The position numbers and the translations under genes were made by a program. The notes below the pieces were generated by a model. That model had not been told where the DNA came from, did no database searches, and saw nothing but the letters and a program-made list of their open reading frames with translations. 64,000 nt of DNA from Anaeramoeba flamelloides (lineage: Eukaryota; Metamonada; Anaeramoebidae): the NCBI GenBank assembly GCA_027625915.1, contig JANTQA010000008.1:12277001-12341000 (forward strand), read 5' to 3'. Of this stretch, positions 11,201 through 22,871 are shown one piece after another (position 1 is the first letter of the stretch; each line of letters opens with the position of its first letter).

Positions 11201-13510
11201 TAATACGAAATTCTTAAAAGTAATTTAAAAAATTTTATTTGATTTTCAAATCTTTACTGCCTAATCAATTCATTAACAAATGAATTTTTCCAAAAAATAT
11301 GTTCTACAATAATTTAAAAAAAAACAGTGTAATAACTTTATTCACAATTAAAATTTATTTTTACGATTTCATTTAAAGTTTGGAGATTTATTATATTATA
11401 ATATAGAATAATCTTCTTTGTTGTTTATGTATAAAAATTATTTCAAAATAGTTTATCTAATACTCAAAGTTTCTTTGAATTTCAATAAATATATAACGTC
11501 TAAGATGCCTTCTATTTATATTTCTGTGATTTCTGTTTATTTTTTGTCTTATGGTTAATATTGTGATTTTACATTATTTGTTTATTAATTACTGTGAATT
11601 TGTGGAAAATGAAAATAAAAAATGATTAACTGCTGATGAAAAATATGGAAAGATTGTAAAAAAAAATATGGAATTATTTGAAGAAGGTGAATGAAATTCA
11701 TTCACTTAACGTGGAAAGTAGAAAAATAAGAAGTTATTGGAAAAAAAATAAAATAAAGTTTTACTCGTTTGAAAACATCTCAATTGAACCTGAAAATATT
11801 ACTCTTGCATTTCCTCTTGTTTGAAGCGCTGAAACAAGTGTAATTCCATCACCAATAACAAAGGGCTTTTCAGTTATCTTTTCGTCAACAAAATAAGAGT
11901 AAGAAGTAGATGGTGCAACTAAAATTCTTTTTTTTTGTTGAGTTTAGTTTTGGTTTGGTTTTGTTATGTTTTGTTTTGTTTAGGTTTGGTTTGGTTTTGT
12001 TACATAAAGTGGGAAACAAGGGTATTTAAAAATAAAAATCAGAAAGGTAAGTTAGTGTCTCGTTAATAAGAATCATATAGCTTTTGTAGCAACCCTACAA
12101 AAATTTGAGCTTCAAAAATAAATGTTTTTAAAAAAGAAAAAAATCAACACTTGAGAAAAAGAAAAAGAAACAACAAATATTACCTATAATTTAGAGGAGA
12201 GTTTTTTTTGACTTCCATCCCAATCCCCTTGAATAGAACGTCTTTTTTGTCTTGTGCAAAATCACCAAGAACTGAAGGAATGGCACAGAAATTGTTTGTA
12301 GTAATGGTTGTGTGTTCCTTGTCTCCACTTTTGAAATTGAAGTGATCGATAACACTAGTTCCTTGTTCATCAAATTCAATACCACAGCCAATTGCAAGTT
12401 CTCTGACAGAGTCTGAGAGATCAGATGAAGTGGCAACTATCACACTTCTTCCAGAATCAATAAAATCCAAAATATCGACAACATTTATTTCTACATCAAG
12501 CAAAAATTAAAAAGAAGAGTAAAAATAAATAAAAAAAAAAAGAAAAAAAAAAAAAGAAAAAGCAAAGCAAAATAAAGGTGTGGATTAAAAAAAAAGAAAA
12601 AGATTGTTTAAATGAGATCTAGACTCTTTTCAAACTATAACCCAAAGAAGTACTGAAAACTAAAATTAGAATTTTTCTTTATTTATTCCAAGAACAAAAT
12701 AAAAGAAATCGGGTTTTGAAGGTCTTATTGTGAAGAACCAGAAATTTTTAAAAATTTTGTGAAAAAGCCATTTGAATAAAATGTAGACTCAAGTTTTAAA
12801 AAGTGTGTTCAAATCGCTTAAAACGAGTGAACTAAACAGTTTGAAGAACCACTTGTTAAAACTTTTAATGGGAACTTTTTTCAAAGATGTACTATATTCT
12901 ATGAATTAATTAACTTTTATTTTGGTTTAACAACACACATAAAAACTGTTTTGTACTTTCCTAAATTCATTAACTTTTATTTCCTAATTGAAGTAAACCA
13001 AATTATTCAACAAAAGATTCTTAAGTTATGAATATTAAATGGAAAGTTAAATGGTATAGGTTAGGTTCAAGAAACAATTTTGTTTTGTAGTTTAACTAAA
13101 GTTCTTTGGGTCAAAGAAATCACAGTTTTTTTTTTTAATTTGGAAAAAGAGTTATTGAAATAAAAAGAAAAATTCTTTTTTGAAAAAAAAAAAAAAAAAA
13201 AGAAAAATTATTTGAAAAAAGAAAAGAAAAAGTAAAAGAAAAAGAAAAAATTACCTTCAGATTTACCAACAAAAAGAATAGCCTGATCATAAAGGTATTC
13301 ACCAAATTTTTTTAATGTAATGTCTTGATCGTCGGCTCTTAAGAAATGAAGATCATACCCTTTTTTTGTAAATGAATCAAAGAATTCTGAATATTGATGC
13401 TTTTCGTCAATGTTCCCAAGTAAAACTGCAGTTTTAGGCCCAAAAAGTGGCTTTGCAGATGAAAGAGTTACGAGGGTAATTGCAAAAATACAAAAGAAGG
13501 TTATTTTCAT
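8294..13510 (-). CDS. DDOST: OST48 / DDOST subunit of oligosaccharyltransferase (four exons)
   Basis: Exons on the minus strand: 13510-13255, 12490-12184, 11926-11765, 8876-8294; together 1308 nt and 435 aa. Introns are 764, 257 and 2888 bp, all GT-AG, and the frame is kept at each junction. The product is the 48-kDa subunit (yeast Wbp1) of the ER enzyme that transfers the lipid-linked glycan to Asn in nascent proteins. Seen: signal peptide (residues 1-19, MKITFFCIFAITLVTLSSA), the family block INVVDILDFIDSGRSVIVAT, GCGIEFDEQGTSVIDH, STSYSYF, NARVIFSGS, then QYERFIPVAYPYYLSA leading into one membrane segment near residues 393-414 and a short Lys-rich cytosolic tail. Length is near the family norm of about 430-460. 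The start at 13510 was preferred over an ATG 11 codons upstream because it begins a clean signal peptide. The second intron uses an AG after an A-run (11927-11928); a nearer AG would break the frame. Confidence 0.93.
8877..11764 (-). other. Intron 3 of OST48 (2.9 kb) filled with repeats
   Basis: Starts GTAAAAC after the codon fragment GA and ends TTTATAG. It contains repeat K copy 2 (9040-9190 and onward to about 9300) and long A/T homopolymers. The overlapping small frames near 9889-10177 on both strands show no family features and are not called genes. Confidence 0.75.
9040..9300 (-). repeat. Dispersed repeat family K, copy 2 (uninterrupted)
   Basis: Reverse complement of the block at 6738-7375 without the 503-bp insertion found there. 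It keeps AACACAAA as a single copy and so provides the empty site for the hAT-like element. Lies in an OST48 intron. Confidence 0.6.
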
Positions 13511-14269
13511 CTTGAATATAAAGAAAACAATTTTTGTTAACAAGAAGAAAAAAAAAATGGATCAAATCAAAATTTTGAATTAACCTTTGAAATCAAATTG
13601 AAGATAATTCCTTTATTTGAAAGTTAGTCATTTTATACAACCCAGAATAAAATTTGTTGAACAACAAACCATTGTAGAAATAAACAATTATTAATATTTA
13701 ACCAAATGAAAGTCTTTAAGAAAAAGTTAATTAATTTAAGACTGTAAGTACAATAAACATTTTGAAAAATTTTAAAAGTTTGAACATTACTGAAAAATAT
13801 CTTTCGAGTACCACCTGATATTGAAACTCGGGAAAACAAAACACCATTTTCGTAGCTCGGTTTGTGAAAAGAAAAAGAGTCAAAGTAATTCAGAGTTGAG
13901 TCTTGAATTTCTCAATTTTTTGAACAATTTTCGAAGATTATATTTTTGAGTTTTATTACATTTGGTTTTGGATCTAGAAATTTGTTTATAGAACGAGTGA
14001 AATTAGTTATAAAGTTTACCCAAAAAAATAGACCCGAATAAGGTGTACATTTGAAACAAATATTTTCTTTTAGAAGACCAAACACAAAAGATCTTCTTTC
14101 CAAATAAATTTGTAAAAATCCAAAATGAAAAAAAAAAAATTGACCCCAAAGTCTATTTTGATGATTGGTTTTTTTTTAAGGTTTTAATTTGGATGAGTTT
14201 AAACAATTCACGACCTTGGATTTCTGGAATCCTTACTATTTATTATTCTTTATCAAAATTAATTTTTTT

Positions 14270-14420
14270 TACAAATTAACTTACAAAATTCAATTTTCAA
14301 TTATTTTTGATCTAACAAAACCAAAATAAAGAATATTATTTCAAAAATTAAAATAAAGGTGTTAAATTCTCGGAATTAACAAACAGTTACAAAAGATTCA
14401 ACCCAATATAAAAATAAAAT
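14270..14420 (+). repeat. Dispersed repeat family I
   Basis: Similar sequence recurs at 18800-18920 and 62890-63050. A shared core is AATATTATTTCAAAAATTAA, followed by a conserved ACAGTTACAAAAGATT-type block. Downstream similarity (a GAATGAAAATAGGA motif) also continues at 14590 and 19100. Likely remnants of one older element; its nature is unclear. Confidence 0.5.
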
Positions 14421-14979
14421 TTACAGAAAAAATTTCAATCAGATTTCCAACATAAAAAAGAATTATTGAGCTTTCATTCTAATCCAAAATTAAATAATTA
14501 TAAAATCAAACACATTAATCCAATAAATCTTAAATCTGAAGAAGAATTCAAAAATATAATATTTTCTGAACCCAAACTAGAATTAGATGAATTAAATGAA
14601 AATAGGATTTTTAAATTCAATTTATAAATTCTTTATAAATAAATATATATTTGTTAAACAGAGATTTTTCCAGAAAGAATTAAATATAAATCCAATCTAA
14701 GAATAAGTAATTATCCCAAAGGTTGAAGATAAGATCAAGAAATAAATGATTTTTATTTATTTTTTCATGCTCAATCTTTTCATTTTTTTGAATTATATTT
14801 TTTCGTTGGTATGAACATATATTATACTAGGATTTATTCCCACTCTGTATTTATTATAAAATAAATTTATTTGGTTAAAGAAATGATTTGAAGAATTTAG
14901 TATTACATTAATGATGACACTCAAAATTTAAAAAAATGTACTTTCTGTCCAAAAAATCAAATTTTGGTCGGATTTCAGA

Positions 14980-15150
14980 AAGGTGAAAATTGTTTTAATT
15001 CTGAGAGTATCTCTTTTTTTGTAAAAGAAATTCTAAGTGTGTAAATTTGACTGAGATTCTGGAACTCTTCCCGTGTGTGTATTTATCAATAATTACAGAG
15101 TTTTCACCTCTAAACTATTCCTTAAGATTAATTTTAATGGTATTAGAATT
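14980..15150 (+). repeat. Dispersed repeat family O, uninterrupted copy
   Basis: Shares GAAATTCTnAGTGTGTAAAT, GACTGAGATTC and ACTCTTCC with 38750-39080, where the same sequence is split by a 171-bp element. It serves as the empty-site comparison. Confidence 0.5.
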
Positions 15151-15275
15151 TTAAATAGGTACAAATTTTCAATTCCCTATGGTGTGTTTTCTTTTTATAA
15201 ATAGGGATCCTAAAGAAGTACTGAGTTGCAATTTGTGGCTCACTTTCAAAAAGAAAATTGAAAATGAAGTTAAAA

Positions 15276-15855
15276 TTATTCCCATTTAAGGTTTACAATC
15301 CCTGAAGTTTGAAAAAAGATTATCTTGTGTCGTTTGTTACCACTTGTTAATTTGGTTCTTAGCTGATCGATCTTGTACTTGGTATGGATTTTAATAGTGG
15401 TTCAAAATGGCAATTTTTGACAATTTATTTTTTTTTTTTCTGAAATCCGAATTGAAGAGTTTAAGATTAATTGGCTGTAACTTAAGTTATAAAAAAATGT
15501 GGTTTGTAGGTTGTTGATTGGAATTTTTAATTAAGTTTGGTTTTATTAGGAGCTTTTAAAAAATTGTATTTTTTCATTTGTTAAATTGACATAAAAGAAA
15601 ATCAAGATTCTTTTCTACAACCCAAAATTCAAAAGTTATTCTTGAACACCTATCAATTTATTAATCTCAGACTCTTGAATTCGGATTTCAGAAAAAAAAA
15701 AAATAAATTGTCAAAAATTGCCATTTTGAACCACTATTAAAATCCATACCAAGTACAAGATCGATCAGCTAAGAACCAAATCGACAACTCACTACCCCTG
15801 ATACAAAATAATATTTTTTCCAATTTCAGGTATTGTAAACCTTAAAATTGAAATA
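15276..15855. mobile_element. Large inverted-repeat element (about 575 bp) with roughly 200-bp arms
   Basis: Left arm 15276-15473 and right arm 15661-15855 are reverse complements. The inner 120 bp are almost identical (TTTGGTTCTTAGCTGATCGA start); the outer part (AAGGTTTACAATCCCTGAA) is more diverged. The loop of about 190 bp is non-coding. It ends about 40 bp before the acyltransferase ATG, so it must contain or abut that gene's promoter or 5' UTR. A fragment related to the outer arm lies at 44950-45000. Confidence 0.8.
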
Positions 15856-15894
15856 ATAGTATGAAAAATAAATCATTTTTTATTCAAAACTAAA

Positions 15895-16077
15895 ATGTCA
15901 AGAGGTTTAATTTCTTATGAATACATTTTCCAAAACTACTCAATCAAAATACCTTTTACTTTTAAATTAAAAGGGGATTTAACGAAAACGCTTCTTGTTA
16001 AAACAATTCATAAGATATATCAATTACAACCAACCTTACAGAGAGTGCCTGTTGTTGACGAAAGTGATAATGTAAAA

Positions 16078-16109
<32 letters not shown>

Positions 16110-17502
16110 AGAAATAAAGGATCAATTTGAAGATGTAATTGATAAAATGACAGACACAACAAAAAGATATAAATATAATCCTTTTTCTTTTGAAGAATCT
16201 TTCCAAATCGAAGAAATTGAACTTGACGAAACTAATCCAGAACAATGGCTCGACAAAGCTCACGAAGTCTTAGAGTTTCTGAAAGACAAGCCAACCGATA
16301 AAGTAACAAGGGTTTATTTTTTCAAAAATAAGAAACAAGAAGGAAAAGAAAAAGATATGCACACAATTTTAGTTGTTGTTGATCATCTTTATTATGATGC
16401 CAGATCCTGTTTAGCTTTTGTGGGGCTATTGATGGAATATTTACCAAGAACTCAAAATGCAATTAAAGAAAAAAGTGAAGAGCAAAATGAAAAGAAAAAT
16501 GAAAAAGAGAAAGAGAAAAAAAAAAAAGAAGAAGAGAAAGAAAATGAAAAAGAAAAAGAGAAAAAAAAAGAAAAAGGGAAAGAGAAAGAAAAAGAATTAC
16601 TGACAACCAAGCGTTTGGCGCCTCTTGATTTTAATTTCGAGGAAAAATCATTAGAAACAACAAAAAATATTGGAGAACCAGTTTTCACTGGGTTTGATTT
16701 TCAAAAGCTGCCAACTTTATTAAATCCCATTCCTGATCACGACCCACCATTAGAAAACGAACCAAAATATACTGAACTCAATGAATATGGTTTTATCCAA
16801 GGAAGTAAACACAAAGAAATGTATTTCCAACTTGACGAAGAAACAACCTTAAAATTTATTCAAAAATGTAAACAGCATTCTGCAACGCCCTTTGTTGCAA
16901 TGACTGTGATTTTGTTTGCGTCTATAAATTCCTTTTGGCACAATGGAAAAGGAGGCTCAGTTATCCCGGGTGTTTTTGTTGACACACGCTCCCATTTTGA
17001 AACCCCAATCCCCAAGGAGTACTTTGCTAATTCTGTATGGATCACAGAGCTCAAAGAAAGGCAAATTGGCGAGAGCACAAAATTTTGGGATCTTGTTGAA
17101 GCCTTGCAATCCGAATTAAAAGAACAAAAAGAAAAAAAATCATTGTTGTCCAACCTCAAATACATGACAAAGTCTCCAACACCGGTTTTTGGAATGCCCA
17201 ATTATTCATGTGTAAACAATTATGGCTGCTATGAAAAGCTTGGCTATAAGCCAGAAAATGGATCTTTCAAATTATTGGATTTCATTTATGCCTATAACGA
17301 AGAAAATACATTGCCTATAATACAATTAACAACGTATACAGTACTTAATAAAATGAAACTGTGCCCTCTATTTTCTCGGAAAGTCTTTCAACCAGAAACA
17401 ATGGTTAGATTCATGAAGGATTGCTATTTGAAAATTCTAGAGAAAATTACCAACTCGGAAAAGGAATTCATTTTTAAACAATTTAACAAAAATTTCCTAT
17501 AA
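15895..17502 (+). CDS. CoA-dependent acyltransferase-fold protein (condensation/alcohol acetyltransferase-like)
   Basis: Intronless, 535 aa, first ATG of the frame. Residues 164-168 are HLYYD within VVVDHLYYDARS, the HxxxD active-site motif of the CAT/BAHD/condensation/alcohol-acetyltransferase superfamily, preceded by a hydrophobic strand as usual. The C-terminal half (after about residue 300) has further fold-like stretches: TPFVAMTVILFASIN, then GVFVDTRSHFE, then ANSVW, resembling the second lobe, where the carrier or CoA tunnel and a DFGWG-like strand lie; I do not see a clear DFGWG. Acidic (about residues 60-75) and Lys/Glu (about 188-237) tracts are inserted in surface loops. Likely role: transfer of an acyl group to an alcohol or amine; substrate unknown. 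No signal peptide or membrane segment. It could also be a non-catalytic relative. Confidence 0.7.
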
Positions 17503-20500
17503 TTTGTTACGAGAATTGTTTTTTAACCCATTCAACACTTACATGCAAAATTAAACTTTTACATGAAGTTTTTACCATTTTTTTTTTTTTTTTGTATGAT
17601 TATTTTTTTACTCTCTTTCATTTGAGGATACTTATGAGTTGTTCAGAAAAATGAATACAAAAGAAATATACGACACCACAATAGAACATTTTCTGACTAA
17701 TATGACCCAGCACACTGTAAGAAAAAATGAATTAAAATTAAAGTCTAAATAGCAAGCCATTCAACTAACCAGAAACATATATCCTCTCAGTACTAATACT
17801 ATTTTTATATCTGAATTTTTTTTCTTAATTTTTTTTCCAGTTTTCATTTTTGATTCTTTTTTTTCTTCTTTTTTTTTTAGAAAACTAAATTGAGTTTAAA
17901 ATACTTCTAATGACTGTAATTAAAAGATTCTTTTGACTACTCTTTGAATTAGGAGTCACAAATTTTGTCACTTCAAAACTCTCTCTTTAACAGATTAAGA
18001 GCTCTTGAGCTCTTAAACCTTACCAATAAAGCCTACTCTATTTCATTTCTTGCTTTCTTTCTCTTTTTCTTTCCTTTGCTTTGAAATATAATTTTTCTTT
18101 TCATTTTTTCAAGAAAAGCTCTAATATGAGTTAGAATCTTGCCTAAATTATAGCTAGAAGAAAAAAATCTAAATAAAATTAAGAGTTTCAGGAAGTGCCG
18201 TAGAGTACCATAGAGTAACTATGTTTTTTTTTTAATTTGAAAAAATTTTCTTTTAATTTCTAAAATTAAAAAAAAAACTAAAGGTAGTTTTCTTGAGGTT
18301 TAAAGTTTTTGCTGTTAAGTGTTCTAGGTTTTTTTGAGGTTTTTTTTTTTTTTTTTGTCAAGTTTTCTAGGTTTTTTTGAGGTTTTCTATTTTATTTGTG
18401 AAGTGTTCTAGGTTTTTTTACTTTAGAAATAAACCAAAAATTTATTAAAATTTTTGGTTTATTTCTAAAGTAAAAAAAACCTAACGAAAATCTATTGATT
18501 TTCCAAATAAATAGAAAACTCAATATAATAACGAAAATAAATTGATTTTACAAAATTTAAAAAAACATAACGAAAAGTACCTAGTTTTTTTTTAATTTGA
18601 GAAATAAACCGAAAATTAAATAAATTTTCAGTTTGTTTCTCAAATTAAAAAAAAAAATAAAGGCAAACATGATGTAATTTTGTTAATCACCTTTCTTTAA
18701 TAATAATAAAAAAAAAAAACCAAAAAAGAGATTTTTTTTTTTGAAAGGGACAGAACACTAATAATGAGAAATGTGATAAAATTGTTATATTAATTTTATT
18801 TTGATTTCATATTTTTTTTCCAACACAACTGACAATAAAAATACTATTTCAAAAATTAAAATAAATATTTTGAATTTTCAGAATCATAAAACAGTTACAA
18901 AAGATTGAATCTAAAATAAGAGAAAAAATATTAGTAAAAAAATCAAAATTATTATTCAGAATTATTTTTATTTTCATATGGTGTTAGAAAATGAATTATT
19001 TTGAAATCCACCGAATTTATTGTATAAATTTAAATTTCTTCTTGAAATTTATTAAAAAAATATCTCTTTTCTTTAATTAAATCCAGAATTAATGGTATTG
19101 AATGAAAATAGGAATGAAAATTCATTTTTGAAAATACTTTAGAAATACCAAGTAATTTATCTGAAAAGATTTTCCAATTAAAAGTTTTATATACTAGAAT
19201 TAACCATATTCTTGACTAAAGAAATGGTAACTATATCTAATTTTGAACTTAAGACATATAATTTTTTTTATTTTTTTTTCTTTTTTTTTACAATTATTAA
19301 TTATTTTGATTATATTTTTTTTACTTGATATGAAAATTCAGTTCCGTTTACTCAGAGGAGCTTAGCCAAAAAAAGAAATTTCAACTTTTGTAAAAATAAA
19401 ACAACCATATATTTTTTTTTTGAAATAAGAAAATTAATAAAATTCGGGTTAAGATTATAATAATAAAATAAATGTCCAAACAAAGAATAAAATTAAGAAA
19501 AAATAAAAGTTAAAAAAATTGCCAAATTTCATTGTAACTCCTTATTAGAATTTATTTTTAAAAATTTTATTTTCAACAATTCTAATTGTATACGATTAAT
19601 GCATAAATTGTTAAAGAAATTTCAAATCCTCAATTTCCTTAATGTTAATTGGGAGTATTTAAATATTGTTTTTTTCAAATTGAATTTATATAAAAAAGCT
19701 GAAAAACAAAAAAAAAAACATCACACATCAGAAAAAATGATTTTATTAAATTAAAAAAAATGATCAAATTTAAAAAATCGAAAAAATTATTTTATGAAGA
19801 ATAGTAGATTAAACTGTAAGAATATGTTATATTTATTGGATAAAAATCTATCCCTTTAATTAAAAAAGAGTATATATTATATTGAATATACACGAACACC
19901 TTTAAATATAAACATTAATGGTTTTAGTTAAAGCGATGCTTTATTTTAATGATCATGTTACTCAAAAAAAGTGACAACTTAAAATTAATAAAATTTACTC
20001 CACCCATTAAAACTATAAATAAGTAACAATAAAAACTCTAAAAAAAGTATTTTTCAATAATTTAATATTAATATTTGTTTCCAACAAACACTATGGTTCA
20101 AAGATATTTTGTTCAATTTATTTGATATTAGAGCTTATAAGTTGGAATACTTCAAAAAAATTATCATTTTGTAAAGATCGATAATTAAAGTGTAAGAGGA
20201 AAAATTAAAAAAAAATGAACTAAAAAGTATATTTGATAATTTTATTAATTATTTTGTTAACACAATAAATAAATAAGATAGTTTGGAGAAAAAAAAAACA
20301 AGTAAATATAATATCATGTAAAAAACAAATTTCTATTTATTCAAAACTACACACCATCTTAATTTAATAAATCACAATATGTTACTTACTTATTTTTGAA
20401 GAATCAATGTGCACATCTAAAGAACGAGAGTTTGGGAATAGAGAACAAAAAAAAACCTAAATTAATTTTTATTTTTAAAAAAATCTAATGTTATCAAGAT

Positions 20501-21142
20501 AAATAACGTTTACTCTTCCATTCACATCAATTAAATTTTGGATGATTCTGAAAGTTGAATATTATTTTTTAAAAAAAAAAAAAAAATTACTGATAAATTT
20601 AAATACGTGTCTGAAAATAATTACTTCACTTTCTATTTTATAAATTTTATCCCTTAAATTTGAATAAAATATTTTAATGCTTTAGATCTTAAGTCATTTT
20701 GTAAAATTAGTTGATCTTCCAAATATTCTGCTTAAAGAACTCTTTGAAAAGTTGAGTTGATAAAAATGGAAATTGAATAATAAGTTTATTACAAGTGTTT
20801 AGATTTATCAGTATAAACCCACACCCTTAAAAAAGAAATATAACAAAACATTAGATATACAGTTTTTGCTTTTTTCCAAGTCAGATATTAAATACCATGG
20901 ATTAAAGATTAATTTCTAAAAACATAATCTACTAAAGAGGTTATTTCATGTTTTTAATCTATCAAAAAGAAATTAAAATTATCGAAAAATTGTCAAATTG
21001 AAACTCAACTTTATTGAAAAGGTTAGAAAATACCTTCTTTTCTTTCAAAATTGATTCTGATCTCAACTTTTATCCACAACCCTATTTGTTATTTTTTTCA
21101 AAAAATTTTCATTTTTCTTTTTTATTCTTTGAATTCACCAAA
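17503..21142. other. Intergenic with foldback repeats
   Basis: The 3' flank of the acyltransferase gene is followed by a cluster of perfect or near-perfect A/T hairpins (18200-18660), a family I repeat (18800-18920) and low-complexity DNA. A family H relative (TGTAAAATTAGTTGATCTTC, then ATTTATCAGTA) lies at about 20660-20815. No gene seen. Confidence 0.5.
18200..18660. repeat. Cluster of A/T foldback hairpins (family S)
   Basis: Three hairpins: about 18229-18280, 18410-18482 (AGGTTTTTTTACTTTAGAAA against its reverse complement) and 18578-18660 (AATTTGAGAAATAAACCGAA against its reverse complement). Related hairpins lie at 29150-29235, 34690-34780 and 42898-42975. Confidence 0.7.
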
Positions 21143-21608
21143 ATGAAATTGGTACGTTTTTTAATGAAGCTAACAAACGAAATTGTTACAATAGAACTGA
21201 AGAATGGAACAATTATTGATGGAACTGTAACTGGTATTAATTTTCCTCACCAACTTTTTAATTTGGGTTTCTTTTGTGTTCTTTATTAAATTTTTGTTAC
21301 TTTTTTTTAATCTTCTTTTTTCTTTCCTTGATCGTTTGTCCCATTAACAAAAAAAAAACAAAAAAGGAGTTGACAACAGTATGAACACTCATCTCAGAAA
21401 AGTCAAAATGAGAATTAAAGGATTTAATCCAATTAATTTAGACACTATCTCTATTCGAGGATCAAACATCCGTTACTATATCTTACCTGAGTCACTCAAT
21501 TTGGATACCTTATTAATTGACGATCGACCGAAAAAGAATAGGCTTAATCGAAAGATTGTGACCACATCAACAATTCGTGGAAGGACAAAAGGGAAACATA
21601 GAAAATAA
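21143..21608 (+). CDS. SNRPD1: Small nuclear ribonucleoprotein SmD1 (two exons)
   Basis: Exons 21143-21233 and 21370-21608 give 109 aa; the 136-bp intron starts GTATTAA and ends GGAG. The junction splits the Gly codon of ...[14 protein letters not shown], as expected from the Sm fold. SmD1 is one of seven Sm proteins forming the ring on U1, U2, U4 and U5 snRNAs in the nucleus. Sm1 motif: [20 protein letters not shown] with NG and VDNSMNTHL. Sm2 motif: [17 protein letters not shown], almost identical to other eukaryotes. The C-terminal tail is short and basic ([10 protein letters not shown]) with only one RGR, instead of the long Gly-Arg repeat of animal SmD1. The plus-strand ATG 43 codons upstream is not used; MKLVRFL is the universal start. 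Confidence 0.95.
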
Positions 21609-22062
21609 AATGTGTCATCAAAGATAGAATAGGATCAGTTCATCCTTCTTGAGTACATTTTGCAATTGTTATTGTAGTGCGTTGTTTTCTTTTGACTAAT
21701 ATTCAAATAAACAAAACAACAAATAATAAAAACCAAAATATATTTTTATTTCCTTTTAACCCAACTGATATTATGAATATTCTTGTTGTAAACAGAACCG
21801 ATCTCAATTTTTCAATCCTTATTTCATATAAAAAGAAATAAAAATTGATGAGCACCATTTAAGAATCAGCTGTATCAAAAATGTGCCTCGAAAAGCAAGT
21901 ATTTTAATATTTGGTCATTTTTTTTATTCGCTTGTTGTTTAATTGTCAATAACAAAATATATTAATATCTTCAAAGGGTTCTTATTATCTTATACTTTCA
22001 AAACAAAATTATTGCCAATACTGCAAGCTTTTAACAATCACAGAAATCAAAAAAAAACAATA

Positions 22063-22110
22063 CTGGTGTTTGGATAATAAATGGAAAAAAATTTTCACTT
22101 CATTTTCATT
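22063..22110 (+). mobile_element. Family A MITE, 5' portion only
   Basis: CTGGTGTTTGGATAATAAAT after a TA, then TTTTCACTTCATTTTC, matches the left end of the elements at 39458 and 3114. A right terminal repeat is not evident. Confidence 0.5.
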
Positions 22111-22742
22111 ATTTTCTAGTATTAAATATCAAGGAATAGATTGTAATTTGTGCACTCATTTTCTTTGAATTTTTCTTTGTATGGGTTCTGTTCAAAATAT
22201 TATGAACTAAGAATCCTCAATGAAGCCAGATTGAAAAAATGATAATCATCTGATATTTTTTACTACAGCCATTCCAACCCTACCTTGAAATCAAGGATAA
22301 ACAGAAAATTCATTTTCTGTATCATACTTTGCTTTTTATGACAGGATTTTATGGTTATGGGATATACCATTACAAACCATGAAATTTTATAAATTGACCA
22401 AAAATTTCTTCATCTAGAAAATATTAAAATTTGAATTTTTTACTTCAAACCTTCTGAATGATCAATAATTTTCAAAAATTTTTCAAATTTTTTGTAAGAT
22501 ATTGATTTCTCAAGACCTTAAAATTCAAAAAGTAACAATATTTCAATGTGTGTATTAAATTGGACCTCCAATCTTTGGGAATCTTTGATTTTGATTTTTG
22601 AATTTTTTCATAAGCAACAAGATTTTTTTCTCAGGCTTTCAAATAAGAAATTTTTTTAAAAAAACCATTGTCAAACTAACACTAAAATTCTGTAAGATAA
22701 CTTATAACCAAAGATTTTTTTTTTTGTATTTAAGGGATTAGC

Positions 22743-22871
22743 TTCAACCAAGGAGAAGCTTATAATCAAAGTATGTTATTATTGGGCGTAACCACATTAG
22801 TGTTACATGGTTCAAATGTCTCTAAAAAATCGATTAATCAAGTAGTAATATTTATTGATCTCATCAATTAA
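22743..22871 (+). pseudogene. Short coding-like fragment, unrecognised
   Basis: A 42-codon frame (FNQGEAYNQSMLLLGVTT, then LVLHGSNVSKKSINQVVIF, ending in a stop) has more balanced base composition than its surroundings. A weakly similar peptide (MLSLGVNDISHTLSNGSKKT...) is encoded at 41751-41872. Possibly a relic of a repeated coding element. No family recognised. Confidence 0.25.

Larger units (their letters stand above)
13511..15275. other. Intergenic between divergent OST48 and the acyltransferase gene
   Basis: Presumed promoter region of OST48 near 13511-13700. It holds a diverged copy of the palindrome-arm repeat (13883-14145; shared AAAAAATAGACCCGA and GGTGTA with 62090-62110), a dispersed repeat at 14270-14420 and repeat O at 14980-15150. 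No gene seen. Confidence 0.5.

Noticed and set aside
18000-18025. AGAGCTCTTGAGCTCTT short palindrome as a regulatory operator
   Set aside because: Isolated short dyad in repeat-rich DNA with no adjacent gene to regulate.
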